Below, in pieces: positions 16,094 through 24,617 of a stretch of DNA of 64,000 bases. The stretch lies in assembly GCF_000367525.1 (NCBI RefSeq), contig NZ_HF570956.1, positions 1,111,896-1,175,895 of the forward strand, in the 5' to 3' direction. This stretch comes from Phycicoccus elongatus Lp2 (GTDB lineage Bacteria; Actinomycetota; Actinomycetes; Actinomycetales; Dermatophilaceae). Under the pieces are notes generated by a model. It saw only the letters and a program-made list of their open reading frames with translations. It was not told the origin of the DNA and searched no databases. A program made the translations under genes and the position numbers. The stretch's first letter is position 1, and each line of letters starts with the position of its first letter.

Positions 16094-17332
16094 ATGAAGG
16101 TCGTGGTGGTCGGTGGCGGCATCGGTGGGCTCGCCCTCGCCCAAGGGTTGAGCATGCGTGGCATTGGCGTCGTCGTCGTGGAGAAGGACGTCGACCTCCT
16201 CGAGACCGGTGGGTACAAACTGCACCTGGGGCCGAGTGCGCTCCGCGCCCTGGGACGGCTCGTTCCTCCGGCCTTGATCTCGGCCCTTGAGGCGTCGTCG
16301 GTGCACACCCGCGGGTTTCGACTGGCGGTGCGTGATCATCGCGGTCGCCTTCTGCTGCGGGCCAGTGAGCGAGAGCTTGGCGATTCGCTCGACGTCGATC
16401 GGATCACCCTTCGTCGTCTGCTGACCGAAGGGCTCGACGACCGATTGCGTTGGGGGTCGGCAGCGATCGGCTATGACGAGGATGATGATGGTGTGCACGT
16501 CCACCTCGAGGACGGCGCAACGGTGGCAGGTGATGCTCTGGTCATCGCCGACGGTGCCGGATCCAGGTTGGCGCGACAGCTCGCTGGGTCACCAACGTGC
16601 AGGTCCACGGGGCTCACGGCCATAGCGGGGCGGACCAGGACGGACGCGCTGTCGGTGGAGGCTCAAGAGCTCCTGCGAGACGACCCGATGCTTGCCTTCG
16701 GACCAGGCGGCATTGGTCTGTTCGCCTCTTGGCACGACCCATACGTCGGCGCGCCAGGTAGCGCGAAGCGTGAAGAATTGTCCGTCGAGCCAGTGGTCAT
16801 CTGGGGTGTTATCGCTGTCTCCGGAGCCTTGGTTGAGGGGGACGCACACCACGCCGGTGTTGCGGCGCTTGCGGCGACGCAGGCACTGCAACGCCGGCAT
16901 TGGGTGCCGTCTCTCGTGGAGCTGCCTGGCCGATCGCTACCGGTCTCTGTTGCAGGCTTCCCGCTCCTGGCCGCAGACCCTGAGAACATCGCACCGTGGA
17001 CGGCCCGACGAGTCACTGCCATCGGCGACGCGGCCCACACCATGCCGCCCACAGGAGGCCAAGGCGCAGCCACCGCAATCGTCGATGGGCACGACCTGGC
17101 GTGCCTGCTCGTGGACACAGATTGCACGACGCGCGGGATTGCGGAAGCATTGAACGTGTCCGCGGCCCGGATGCGGACCCGCTCCGCCACCGCTGTTCGC
17201 GAGTCGCTCCAACCAGTGACCTGGATCAAGGCATCGGCCCACCCCATCGGTGCTGCCGCCGCTGCCATCGCACTTCCCGCGGCGACGCGCATCGCCTCCC
17301 TTCTTCGCCACGTGCAGCGGTATGCGCCATGA
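16094..17332 (+). CDS. FAD-dependent monooxygenase
   Basis: A 412-aa flavoprotein of the PHBH-like family (FAD_binding_3). The dinucleotide motif VVVGGGIGGLALAQGL begins at residue 3, the middle motif appears as ALVIADGAGSRLARQL, and the second FAD motif is AIGDAAHTMPPTGGQGAA. Such enzymes hydroxylate aromatic or polyketide compounds with NAD(P)H and oxygen, often for drug or toxin removal. It shares ATGA with the marR gene behind it, so the enzyme and regulator are co-expressed. No GGCATAC heptamer occurs in this operon. Confidence 0.87.
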   Translation: MKVVVVGGGIGGLALAQGLSMRGIGVVVVEKDVDLLETGGYKLHLGPSALRALGRLVPPALISALEASSVHTRGFRLAVRDHRGRLLLRASERELGDSLDVDRITLRRLLTEGLDDRLRWGSAAIGYDEDDDGVHVHLEDGATVAGDALVIADGAGSRLARQLAGSPTCRSTGLTAIAGRTRTDALSVEAQELLRDDPMLAFGPGGIGLFASWHDPYVGAPGSAKREELSVEPVVIWGVIAVSGALVEGDAHHAGVAALAATQALQRRHWVPSLVELPGRSLPVSVAGFPLLAADPENIAPWTARRVTAIGDAAHTMPPTGGQGAATAIVDGHDLACLLVDTDCTTRGIAEALNVSAARMRTRSATAVRESLQPVTWIKASAHPIGAAAAAIALPAATRIASLLRHVQRYAP

Positions 17333-17778
17333 ACGAACCCGTCTTGCCCCTGTGGGAACTCATTCAAACCTCCCACATCGTCGCCAAGGGCTTTCGAGAC
17401 CTGTTCGCTCGACACGGGCTCACCCCGACTCAGTTCGGTGTTCTCGCGTGCCTCGAGGACGGAGACGACTTCACCAAGGCACAACTGGCTCGCGCCGTGC
17501 TCGTCACGCCGCAAAGCATGGACCCGCTGATCACCAGCCTGCTGACACGCGGCCTCGTTGATCGCAACGGTCCAGCAGGTCGTGGGCGCGCGGCAGGGAT
17601 CCACATCACCAAGGCGGGGCGGGCCCTAATGGGTCAGGTCCGTCCCGAGGTGGCCCACTTCAACGCCTCCGAGCACATCGGCGTCGCCGATGCCGACATA
17701 CCCCAACTCGTGACGAACCTCCGCGCGATCCGCCATTTCCTCGATAAGACAAGCCTCGATCGTGACCCCCACGGCTGA
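17329..17778 (+). CDS. MarR family regulator
   Basis: A 149-aa winged-helix regulator. The fold reads LWELIQTSHIVAKGF, then LTPTQFGVLACLEDG, the recognition region KAQLARAVLVTPQSMDPLITSLLTRGLV, and the wing after RNGPAGRGRAAGIHIT. MarR proteins usually repress a neighbouring enzyme or exporter until an aromatic ligand binds, and the flanking FAD monooxygenase is the natural target. It overlaps the monooxygenase stop by four bases and the next gene by 17. Confidence 0.87.
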   Translation: MNEPVLPLWELIQTSHIVAKGFRDLFARHGLTPTQFGVLACLEDGDDFTKAQLARAVLVTPQSMDPLITSLLTRGLVDRNGPAGRGRAAGIHITKAGRALMGQVRPEVAHFNASEHIGVADADIPQLVTNLRAIRHFLDKTSLDRDPHG

Positions 17779-18280
17779 AGGCAAGGAACCACGACAACTC
17801 TCCCGGCGCGCACGACGACTATGGCTCCTGGCCCATGTCGTCCTGTCCGTAGGCTGGCTGGGAGCCGGCGCGGCCAACCTCGCCCTGGCGAGCTCGGCAC
17901 TCGGCGCGCAAGGGGGCCCTCTACCCTCGGCGACCACCTACCAGGCCATCCACCGAATCGACGCCTACGTTGTCATCCCGGCGGCCTTTGGAGCCCTGAC
18001 CACCGGAGTGGTCCTTTCCCTGGGCACCAAATGGGGACTGTTCAAACACTGGTGGGTCCTCATCAAGCTGGTCTTGACCGTCACGACGATCATCTTCTCC
18101 ACCCTTGGACTCGGACTCTGGGTCGAGGAATCGCTCGCAGCGCCTGCAGCGAGCACCCCTCCCCACGCCCTGTGCATCACCCTCGGCGCCACCGGCAACA
18201 TCCTCGCCTTCCTGGTGATGACCGCCCTTTCCATCTACAAACCCAAAGCACCCATGACCCGCCACCGCCACACGAGATGA
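17762..18280 (+). CDS. Four-helix membrane protein (DUF2269-like)
   Basis: A 172-aa integral membrane protein with four hydrophobic segments (about residues 22-45, 66-88, 98-125 and 138-160). The early WLLAHVVLSVGWLGAGAANL and the HRIDAYVVIPAAFGALTTGV segment resemble DUF2269-type proteins. Its GTG start lies inside the marR gene, so it is the third member of the operon. No enzymatic motif is visible; a role in handling the monooxygenase substrate is only suggested by position. Confidence 0.65.
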   Translation: MTPTAEGKEPRQLSRRARRLWLLAHVVLSVGWLGAGAANLALASSALGAQGGPLPSATTYQAIHRIDAYVVIPAAFGALTTGVVLSLGTKWGLFKHWWVLIKLVLTVTTIIFSTLGLGLWVEESLAAPAASTPPHALCITLGATGNILAFLVMTALSIYKPKAPMTRHRHTR

Positions 18281-18339
18281 GCGCGTAACCTCGCGCAGCC
18301 AAAGAGTGACCGGGATTCGGGACTGTCCGCTGACATCTC

Positions 18340-18374
18340 CCCCACCCGACGGCCTGGTTCTCCCCCGGGTGGGG
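18340..18374. terminator. GC-rich hairpin between convergent transcripts
   Basis: CCCCACCCG (18340-18348) pairs with CGGGTGGGG (18366-18374), 9 bp with a 17-base loop. It lies between the marR operon and the convergent methyltransferase-GrpB gene. There is no T-run on either side, so it is only a probable two-way terminator. Confidence 0.45.
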
Positions 18375-18480
18375 TCGGGTCGCTGTTACGTCAACGCCCG
18401 CACCTGTGCAATGTCACCTCGAGCCTGAGCGGCCAGTGGCCGTCGGCCGCCAGACTTCAGGACGTGATCTCCGTCCTACT

Positions 18481-19581
18481 TCATCCCACCTGCTCCCGGG
18501 CGCGGGCCTTGATCGCTTCGATCACGTCCGTCTTGGCATCCGCGTAGGCATTCATGTCGGGCCACTGGCGGGATGTCAGCTCACGCTTGGTGTCCTCGTA
18601 GAGCGCGCGGTCAGAGGCATCGGCACGTAGATGGTCGCGGAACAACAGGTAGTCCTCAGCCGCTTGATCCCCGACCTGGAGCAGGTGGACGTGCACGTCA
18701 CGCTCGGACGTTCGCACCAGGCGGTGCCCCGGCTCGCGGACGCGCAGCACGTAGCCGGCAGCCAGCAAGGGCTCGACATGGTCCTGCTCGGCGGCGATGT
18801 CGGGCACAGTGACGAGGATGTCGATGATCGGCTTGGCCGCCAGCCCGGGGACCGATGTCGACCCGATGTGCTCCACCGCGACGGCGGCCTCCCCCAAGGC
18901 CCGCCGAATTCGGGCCTCGTGCCGTCGATACTCCGCCGGCCAGCGGTCGTCTGGCGCGACAAGGAACAGGTCGCGCTGCTCGACCCCTCCGACGAGTTCG
19001 ACCTCCCTCACGTCGCCGTGGTGACGGGCAGCGACCAGGACGATGTCGGCGCGCTCGGCGGCCCCGTCCACGACCTCCTCACAGCGCCGCACGTCGAGAT
19101 CACCGGCCCGGTTGCGCATCGAGGCGACCGTATGCCGGAATCGCGGGTTGCGGGGCCCCGCTGCACTCCCGGCAGCGTGCCCGACCACGATGAGCCGGCC
19201 GCCGGGCGCCACCCAACCGCGGACCCGTTCCATTGCCTCCTCCTCGAGGTGAAGGTAGGACACCAGGACGAGGTCGAAACCACCGCTCACAGGCTCCCAG
19301 TCGGCAACGTCACCGACGACGAAGTCGACGCTGACACCCTCGCGTTGAGCATGTTCGCGGCCGCGCTCGACCCCGACCGCCGAGAAGTCCAGAGCCGTGA
19401 CCCTCCACCCGCGCGAGGCCAGCCACACCGCGTGGCGTCCCTCGCCCGCGCCGACATCGAGCGCGCGACCGGGTCGCAATGATGAGACGACTTCGACGAC
19501 CAGGGGATGCGGACCCACAATCCACAACTGGTCACCCGCGGCATACCGTTGGTCCCAGTGCGCGGCTCGATCGTCGGTCAC
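18481..19581 (-). CDS. Fusion of a SAM methyltransferase and a GrpB-family protein
   Basis: A 366-aa two-domain protein. Residues 1-195 are a TehB-like methyltransferase (ALDVGAGEGRHAVWLASRGW, FDLVLVSYLHLEEEAM, WVAPGGRLIVVGHAAG). Residues 200-366 are a GrpB/UPF0157 nucleotidyltransferase-fold protein (REVELVGGVEQRDLFLV, VEHIGSTSVPGLAAKPIIDI, then HVHLLQVG). Each half looks complete and they join directly in one frame. In most genomes the halves are separate genes, so this may be a recent fusion by loss of a stop. It follows the SSB gene after four bases. Confidence 0.8.
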   Translation of the reverse strand: MTDDRAAHWDQRYAAGDQLWIVGPHPLVVEVVSSLRPGRALDVGAGEGRHAVWLASRGWRVTALDFSAVGVERGREHAQREGVSVDFVVGDVADWEPVSGGFDLVLVSYLHLEEEAMERVRGWVAPGGRLIVVGHAAGSAAGPRNPRFRHTVASMRNRAGDLDVRRCEEVVDGAAERADIVLVAARHHGDVREVELVGGVEQRDLFLVAPDDRWPAEYRRHEARIRRALGEAAVAVEHIGSTSVPGLAAKPIIDILVTVPDIAAEQDHVEPLLAAGYVLRVREPGHRLVRTSERDVHVHLLQVGDQAAEDYLLFRDHLRADASDRALYEDTKRELTSRQWPDMNAYADAKTDVIEAIKARAREQVG

Positions 19582-19585
19582 GCGC

Positions 19586-19927
19586 TCAGGGTAGTGATTC
19601 GATCCGAAGCCGCGTCAGGTTTCGCACCTCGACCTCGTAGCGGCTGCCCACACCGGCAGCTGTCCGGAAGAAGCGACGACGGAGTGCGCCCTCGACCTCG
19701 ACGTCCTGGCCGATCTGCAGTCGGCCGGCAGCCCTGCGGGTCACCGCCGACCAACAGACGACGTCGATGACATCTGGCTGCTTGCGCCCGGACCGCGTGG
19801 CCTTGTCCTCACGAGGCACGACGAGCCGCCACGCGTGCACCGTGTCGCCGCTGGGCAGTTGACGCGCCTCCCCCACATCACTGACCCTGCCGACCAGTCG
19901 CACCTGGTTGACATAACTTCCTGCCAT
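19586..19927 (-). CDS. Short single-stranded-DNA-binding protein without the acidic tail
   Basis: A 113-aa OB-fold protein of the SSB family: YVNQVRLVGRVSDVGEARQLPSGDTVHAWRL is the first sheet and DVIDVVCWSAVTRRAAG the conserved core. It stops at the end of the OB fold and lacks both the flexible linker and the acidic tip that recruits partner proteins in true SSB. ATG 19927 is chosen for its GGAGG site. It is probably a second SSB paralogue, not the replication protein. Confidence 0.8.
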   Translation of the reverse strand: MAGSYVNQVRLVGRVSDVGEARQLPSGDTVHAWRLVVPREDKATRSGRKQPDVIDVVCWSAVTRRAAGRLQIGQDVEVEGALRRRFFRTAAGVGSRYEVEVRNLTRLRIESLP

Positions 19928-20134
19928 GTCTGCCTCCATTCCCCACGTATCTCGATCGCGCCGAGTTCGCTGGCGCGTCCTGCCTGGCGCCGACCATGCG
20001 CCCCGGCGGACAGGCAGTCCACCTGATCGCCGAGAGCCTGTGGACGACAGACCCACCCATCGACCGCCTGTGGACGACGACACACCTCCGACGCGTTCGC
20101 ACTCCCCCACTGATGCGTGACAGGATCACAGGCC

Positions 20135-20937
20135 ATGACCGCACGGGCACAAAACCTCACCCTGGTCGCTGCCCTCATCATCGCTCTCGTGCTGGTCGCT
20201 TACGCCCTGCGCAAGGACGACGGCTCCACGTCCGCGGCCTCGGCAAGTCCCTCCCCGAGCCTGTCCCTGTCGTCCTCGGCCTCCGCGTCACCGTCGGCGT
20301 CTGCGTCACCCTCCGAGTCGGCGTCGTCGTCAGCCTCCCCCTCGCCAACACAGTTGGTGATCAAGAAGGCGGCGTTCATCGGTGATTCGGTCGCGGCGGG
20401 TGCCGGCGCCTCGACCCCGAGCAAGCGCTGGACGACCCTGCTCAGCACCGCCAACGGGTGGACCGAGACCAATGTCGCCCACGCGCAAACCGGGTATCTG
20501 CGCGCCGGCTCGAAAGCACCGTGCACGGCCGACAGCTGCCCCAACTTCGCGACCGCCGCCACGGCCGCGGTCCAAGCCGGCGTGGACCTGGTCATCATCA
20601 CCGGCGGCGCCAACGACCTGGGTGAGGATCCGGCCACGGCGGCCGCGTGGCAGCCACGCTGACCACGCTACGGACCGGCCTCCCCAACGCACAGATCGTC
20701 GTCGTCAATCCATGGTGGGACATGCGCCAGAACAACCCCGCCCTCGCCACCTACACCGAAGCGATCAAGGCGGCAGCGGCGGCGGCCGGAGTCACCTACG
20801 CCGATACCGGCCAGCCACTGACCGGTCACGTGGACCGAGTGACCCCGGACGGTCTCCAGGCCAACGACACCGGCCACGCCTTCATCGCAGGCGCCGTGGG
20901 CGGCGCCCTCAAGTTGGCCGGCCTGCCGGTCAACTGA
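20135..20937 (+). pseudogene. Secreted SGNH hydrolase with a one-base frameshift
   Basis: The first half (20135-20662) has a membrane anchor (residues 7-25), a Ser/Ala/Pro-rich linker (about 31-72), block I FIGDSVAAGAG (GDS at 83-85) and block III GGANDLG. The second half (20647-20937) is in another frame and supplies block V NDTGHAFI with the catalytic Asp and His. Adding one G near 20646 joins them smoothly as an alanine-valine-alanine run. As sequenced the serine half is cut off from Asp-His, so it is a pseudogene or a sequencing error in a GC run. The 5' end could also be GTG 20117. Confidence 0.78.
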
Positions 20938-21004
20938 GAACCCCCCGGGTGTCGACCACGGAAGTTGACCCGGTGCATGCGCCCGGTGTGTCACTCTGTG
21001 CGCC

Positions 21005-22579
21005 ATGACCACAGAGATGGTGGACCGCTGGGCCGACACCAAGAAGTACCACCGCTCCTGGTATTGGTACGACTGGGCCAATTCGGCCTTCGTGACGACG
21101 GTCGGCACCGTCCTCTTCGGCCCCTATCTCACCAACATCGCCCAAGAGGCGGCGTGCCCCGGCCTCGCCGACGACGAGAAGTGCACGACCACCTTGTATG
21201 CCGTGCCCGCGGCATCCGGCCTCCCCTCCTGGGTGTGGGTGCTCGCCCTTGTCACGACCCTCGTCTTGGCCACCCTCACCGTCCTGCAGTTCCGCGCCGA
21301 CACCAAGGCCAACCGCACCGCCTCCGGTGCGGCCAAGGGTCTCCTGGCAGGGACCGGTGCTGCGCTCTTGGCGTTCGTCCTGATGGCACCGCTCGACCCG
21401 GGATCAGCGGCGTCCTACACGACCACCCTGGCGACCATCGTCTCGGCCGTCCTGCTCATGATTGTCGGAGCGATCGCCGACCGGAGCGAGCAACCAGCGC
21501 GACTGCTCGGCATCTTCGCCTGGCTCGGAGCGGCTGCCGCCTGCATGCTCTTCTTCCTCGTCGGGACCAACTGGCGCTTCGGCGCCCTGATGATGATCAT
21601 CGCCACCATCGGCCTGGGCGCCTCCCTCGTGGTCTACGACGCGATCCTCGTCCGGATCGCCCATCCGGACGACCGGGACAAGGTCAGCAGCCGGGGTTGG
21701 GCCCTGGGCTACCTCGGTGGTGGTCTGCTCCTCGCCCTCAACCTGGTCATCGTGTCCAAGCCGGACCTGATCGGTGTCGACAAGGGGATGGCGGTCCGGA
21801 TCAGCATGCTGTCGGCGGGTCTGTGGTGGGCGCTGTTCACCCTCATCCCCGTGCTCGGTCTGCGCAGACTGCGGGGCTCGGCCGTGGCCCGCGATGGACA
21901 GGTCCACCTGGCCGACGCGCCGAGCGAGGGCGCCGTGGGCGGCAGCATCGCCCAGTTGCAGCACACCTTCCGGGACCTCAAGAAGTATCCGCAGACCCTG
22001 ATGTTCCTTCTCGCGTACCTCTTCTTCAACGACGGCATCCAGACCGTCATCGCATCCTCGAGCATCTACGGGGCCGAGCAACTGAAGTTCGCCCAGGAAC
22101 AACTCATTGCGCTCATCCTGTTGGTCCAGTTCGTGGCCTTCGGTGGAGCCCTGTTCTTCGGCTGGCTCGCCTCGAAGTTCGGCGCGTGGCGCACCATCCT
22201 CTGGAGTCTGGTCGCGTGGTCGGCGATCGTCGTGATGGCCTTCTTCGTACCCGAGAAGGCGTTCCTGCCCTTCATCGCGCTCGGCGTGCTCATCGGCATC
22301 GTCCTGGGGGGCTCGCAGGCGCTCTCGCGCAGCCTCTTCAGCCAATTGGTCCCCAGGGCCCGAGAGGCGGAGTTCTTCGCCTTCTACCAGGCGATGGAGC
22401 GCGGCACCTCGTGGTTCGGGACCTTCGTCTTCGGCCTGGTCCACCAGGTCACGCACAGCTACCGACCAGCCATCGTCGCCCTGATCCTCTTCTTCGCCCT
22501 CGGCTGGTTCTTCCTGCGCAAGGTGGACGTGCGCCAGGGCATCAAGGACGCCGGGAACGAGATGCCGGCCGTCGTCTGA
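21005..22579 (+). CDS. MFS transporter, UMF1/Atg22-like family
   Basis: A 524-aa membrane carrier with about twelve hydrophobic helices. The opening YWYDWANSAFVTTVGTVLFGPYL is the signature of the UMF1 branch of the major facilitator superfamily, related to yeast vacuolar Atg22. A central hydrophilic loop (about residues 285-320) separates the halves, and GGSQALSRSLFSQLVP marks the second half. Members are thought to export amino acids or small solutes; the substrate is unknown. It stands alone between the SGNH gene and rbpA. Confidence 0.85.
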   Translation: MTTEMVDRWADTKKYHRSWYWYDWANSAFVTTVGTVLFGPYLTNIAQEAACPGLADDEKCTTTLYAVPAASGLPSWVWVLALVTTLVLATLTVLQFRADTKANRTASGAAKGLLAGTGAALLAFVLMAPLDPGSAASYTTTLATIVSAVLLMIVGAIADRSEQPARLLGIFAWLGAAAACMLFFLVGTNWRFGALMMIIATIGLGASLVVYDAILVRIAHPDDRDKVSSRGWALGYLGGGLLLALNLVIVSKPDLIGVDKGMAVRISMLSAGLWWALFTLIPVLGLRRLRGSAVARDGQVHLADAPSEGAVGGSIAQLQHTFRDLKKYPQTLMFLLAYLFFNDGIQTVIASSSIYGAEQLKFAQEQLIALILLVQFVAFGGALFFGWLASKFGAWRTILWSLVAWSAIVVMAFFVPEKAFLPFIALGVLIGIVLGGSQALSRSLFSQLVPRAREAEFFAFYQAMERGTSWFGTFVFGLVHQVTHSYRPAIVALILFFALGWFFLRKVDVRQGIKDAGNEMPAVV

Positions 22580-22803
22580 CCTTGAAAGGCGCCTGAACGC
22601 CCTCACAGCGGATTGGTGCCCGTGACCGCTCTTCTGCCACAATGAAGTATTCAGCGCGTTTGGGGTCACGTCCGAGCGCGAGCGCATGGCAGCGCAACCC
22701 AGCTCCGACGACACGGGAACACCGTGTCCCTGCCATGCGTTCACACCACTGATCGTCGCGTGGGTACACCTGCGCACATCAACCACTTCGATGGGAGACA
22801 CCC

Positions 22804-23163
22804 ATGGCAGAGCGCAGCCTTCGCGGGAGCCGTCTCGGCGCCCTCAGCATGGAGACCGACGAGAACGTCGTCCCCTCCGAGCGCCAGATCACGACCTACC
22901 TCTGCCCGAACGGGCATGTCATCGAGTTGCCGTTCTCGGTCGAGGCCGAGATCCCGCCGACGTGGGAGTGCCGCTGCGGCGCCGACGCCAAGCTCAAGGA
23001 CGGCGTCGAGGTCGAGGCGAAGGCCGTGAAGCCGGCCCGGACCCACTGGGACATGCTGCTCGAGCGTCGCTCGATCCCCGAGCTCGAGGAGTTGCTCGAG
23101 GAGCGCCTGACCCTGCTGCGCGAGTCGCGCGGGATCAAGCCGGGCAAGAAGAAGTCCGCCTGA
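22804..23163 (+). CDS. rbpA: RNA polymerase-binding protein RbpA
   Basis: A 119-aa actinobacterial transcription factor that binds RNA polymerase and the principal sigma factor and stabilises the open complex. All parts are present: the N-terminal tail and basic linker (LRGSRLGALSMETDENVVPS), the core domain with cysteines in YLCPNGHVIELPF and WECRCGADA, and the sigma-interacting domain THWDMLLERRSIPELEELLEERL. The 220 bases upstream hold its promoter; TTGGTG and CACAAT near 22613-22643 are only weak candidates. A strong terminator follows. Confidence 0.95.
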   Translation: MAERSLRGSRLGALSMETDENVVPSERQITTYLCPNGHVIELPFSVEAEIPPTWECRCGADAKLKDGVEVEAKAVKPARTHWDMLLERRSIPELEELLEERLTLLRESRGIKPGKKKSA

Positions 23164-23181
23164 CCCTCCCCCACACTGTGC

Positions 23182-23225
23182 GTATGCCGCGTGCCCACCC
23201 GGGCGCGCGGCATACCTCTGTTTTT
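23182..23225 (+). terminator. Intrinsic terminator of rbpA
   Basis: GTATGCCGCG (23182-23191) pairs with CGCGGCATAC (23206-23215), 10 bp with a GC-rich loop, followed within five bases by a run of five T. The stem is built from the genome's frequent GGCATAC heptamer and its complement. Confidence 0.8.
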
Positions 23226-23234
23226 GGGCCGAGT

Positions 23235-23268
23235 CCGAAACTCACCAATAGTGCGGATTCTGCGAACC
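23235..23268. repeat. Possible copy of a short dispersed repeat
   Basis: The stretch beginning CCGAAACTCACCAATAGTGC resembles, with a few gaps and mismatches, the reverse strand of 25911-25942 inside lnt. Two copies in one window are too few to define a family. Confidence 0.35.
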
Positions 23269-23281
23269 GCGCACCCCTTCG

Positions 23282-23785
23282 TCAGTCGACGACCTCGCCC
23301 TCGATGACGGTCGGGCCGGACGGGCGGTCGGAACGCCCGGCCGTCGACACCGCGTCGCCCAGCAGTCGCTTGGCGACGGCTGCGGCCAGCAGGCCCCGGA
23401 AGAGGGGCCGCGTCACCGGCAGGACGAGGAGGAATCCCACGACGTCGGTGAGGAAGCCGGGTAACAACAGCAGCGTCCCGCCGACGAGCACGAGGGCGCC
23501 GTCGGCGATCTCGCGCGAAGGCATCTGGCCTGTCCGCAGAGCCTCGCTGAGTGCCCGCCAGGTCCGTGTGCCTTCGCGCCGGAGCAGCCAGGCACCAGCG
23601 ATGGACAAGGCGACGAGCAGGAGCAGGGTCGGCCAGCCACCGATGACCTTGCCGACCCCGATGATGGCCGCGACCTCGACGACCGGCACGATCAGGAGCG
23701 CGAGGAGCACCCACCGCAGGATCCGCGGACGACGACGCGGGCCCGCAGCATACGGTGTGGACGCGGGGCTCACAGGGTGTGCCAC
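23282..23785 (-). CDS. fxsA: FxsA family membrane protein
   Basis: A 167-aa cytoplasmic-membrane protein. The core (about residues 22-125) has the FxsA pattern: LLALLIVPVVEVAAIIGVG, a Trp-Arg-Ala-Leu helix after the second membrane segment, and GALVLVGGTLLLLPGFLTDVVG. FxsA in E. coli overcomes F-plasmid exclusion of phage T7; its normal role is unknown. The N-terminal arginine-rich stretch and C-terminal tail are hydrophilic. The start lies 16 bases inside the end of ppm, so it is the last gene of the lnt-ppm-fxsA run. Confidence 0.85.
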   Translation of the reverse strand: MAHPVSPASTPYAAGPRRRPRILRWVLLALLIVPVVEVAAIIGVGKVIGGWPTLLLLVALSIAGAWLLRREGTRTWRALSEALRTGQMPSREIADGALVLVGGTLLLLPGFLTDVVGFLLVLPVTRPLFRGLLAAAVAKRLLGDAVSTAGRSDRPSGPTVIEGEVVD

Positions 23786-24558
23786 TTCTCCTGCGGTCGG
23801 GCCGCAGCGACGGCGCTGCGAGCCTGGCGGAAGCGGTGCCCCACACCCCAGGTCGTGATGCGTCGCAACGACTCGGTCATGATGTCGCGACTCATCTTGG
23901 AGTGCCCGATCTCGCGCTCCACGAAGGTGATCGGGACCTCGACGACGGTCAGGCCCTTGCGCACTGCACGCCAGGTCAGGTCCACCTGGAAGCAGTAGCC
24001 CTGCGAGGCCACATCGGCCAGCCCGATCTCCTGGAGGGCTGCGGTGCGATAGACCCGGTAACCGGCCGTCGCGTCATGGACGGGCATGCCCAGCAGTACC
24101 TTGGTGTAGACATTGCCACCGACCGAGAGAGCCTTGCGGTGCAAGGGCCAGTTCTCGATGGCGCCACCGCGCACCCAGCGCGATCCGATGACCAGGTCCG
24201 CGTCGGCAGCGGCGGCGAGCATCGCGGGGAGGTGTTCGGGCTGGTGGGAACCATCAGCATCCATCTCCACGACGGCGTCATAGCCCCGATCGATCGCCCA
24301 CTGGAAGCCGTCGAGGTAGGCCGCGCCCAGACCGGCCTTGCCCGGTCGGTGCAGGACGTGGACCTGCTCGTCGGCCGCGGCGAGGCGATCGGCGATCTCG
24401 CCGGTGCCGTCGGGTGAGTTGTCGTCGAGCACGACGACGTCGACCTCGGGGGTGACGGACCGGACACGTTCGACCACGCCGGCGAGATTCTCGGCCTCGT
24501 TGTAGGTCGGGATCAGGACGGCGACGCGGGTCAGGGCCGGTCGGGGGGTCTCGGGCAA
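23770..24558 (-). CDS. ppm1: Polyprenol monophosphomannose synthase
   Basis: A 262-aa GT2 glycosyltransferase that moves mannose from GDP-mannose to polyprenyl phosphate, the donor for lipoglycans and protein O-mannosylation. Motifs: VLIPTYNEAENL, VVLDDNSPDGTGE, VVEMDADGSHQPEHLP (DAD metal site) and GSRWVRGGAIENWP. There is no membrane domain, as in DPM1-type enzymes. TTG 24558 with an AGGA site is the best start. In mycobacteria this activity and Lnt are fused or adjacent, matching lnt directly upstream here. Confidence 0.88.
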   Translation of the reverse strand: MPETPRPALTRVAVLIPTYNEAENLAGVVERVRSVTPEVDVVVLDDNSPDGTGEIADRLAAADEQVHVLHRPGKAGLGAAYLDGFQWAIDRGYDAVVEMDADGSHQPEHLPAMLAAAADADLVIGSRWVRGGAIENWPLHRKALSVGGNVYTKVLLGMPVHDATAGYRVYRTAALQEIGLADVASQGYCFQVDLTWRAVRKGLTVVEVPITFVEREIGHSKMSRDIMTESLRRITTWGVGHRFRQARSAVAAARPQEKWHTL

Positions 24559-24617
24559 GAAAGGTCCTCGGGTGCTTTTGAACGACGACTCAGGTGTTGT
24601 GCAGCCTTCGCCAAACC

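Noticed and set aside
20641-20650. NotI-like GCGGCCGC at the SGNH frameshift and also near the metH deletion
   Set aside because: The octamer also occurs in undamaged genes here (for example in relE and pafC), so a link to mutation is not supported.
21404-22801. 465-codon minus-strand frame opposite the MFS transporter
   Set aside because: Charged, low-complexity shadow of the membrane protein codons; no start signal or homology pattern.
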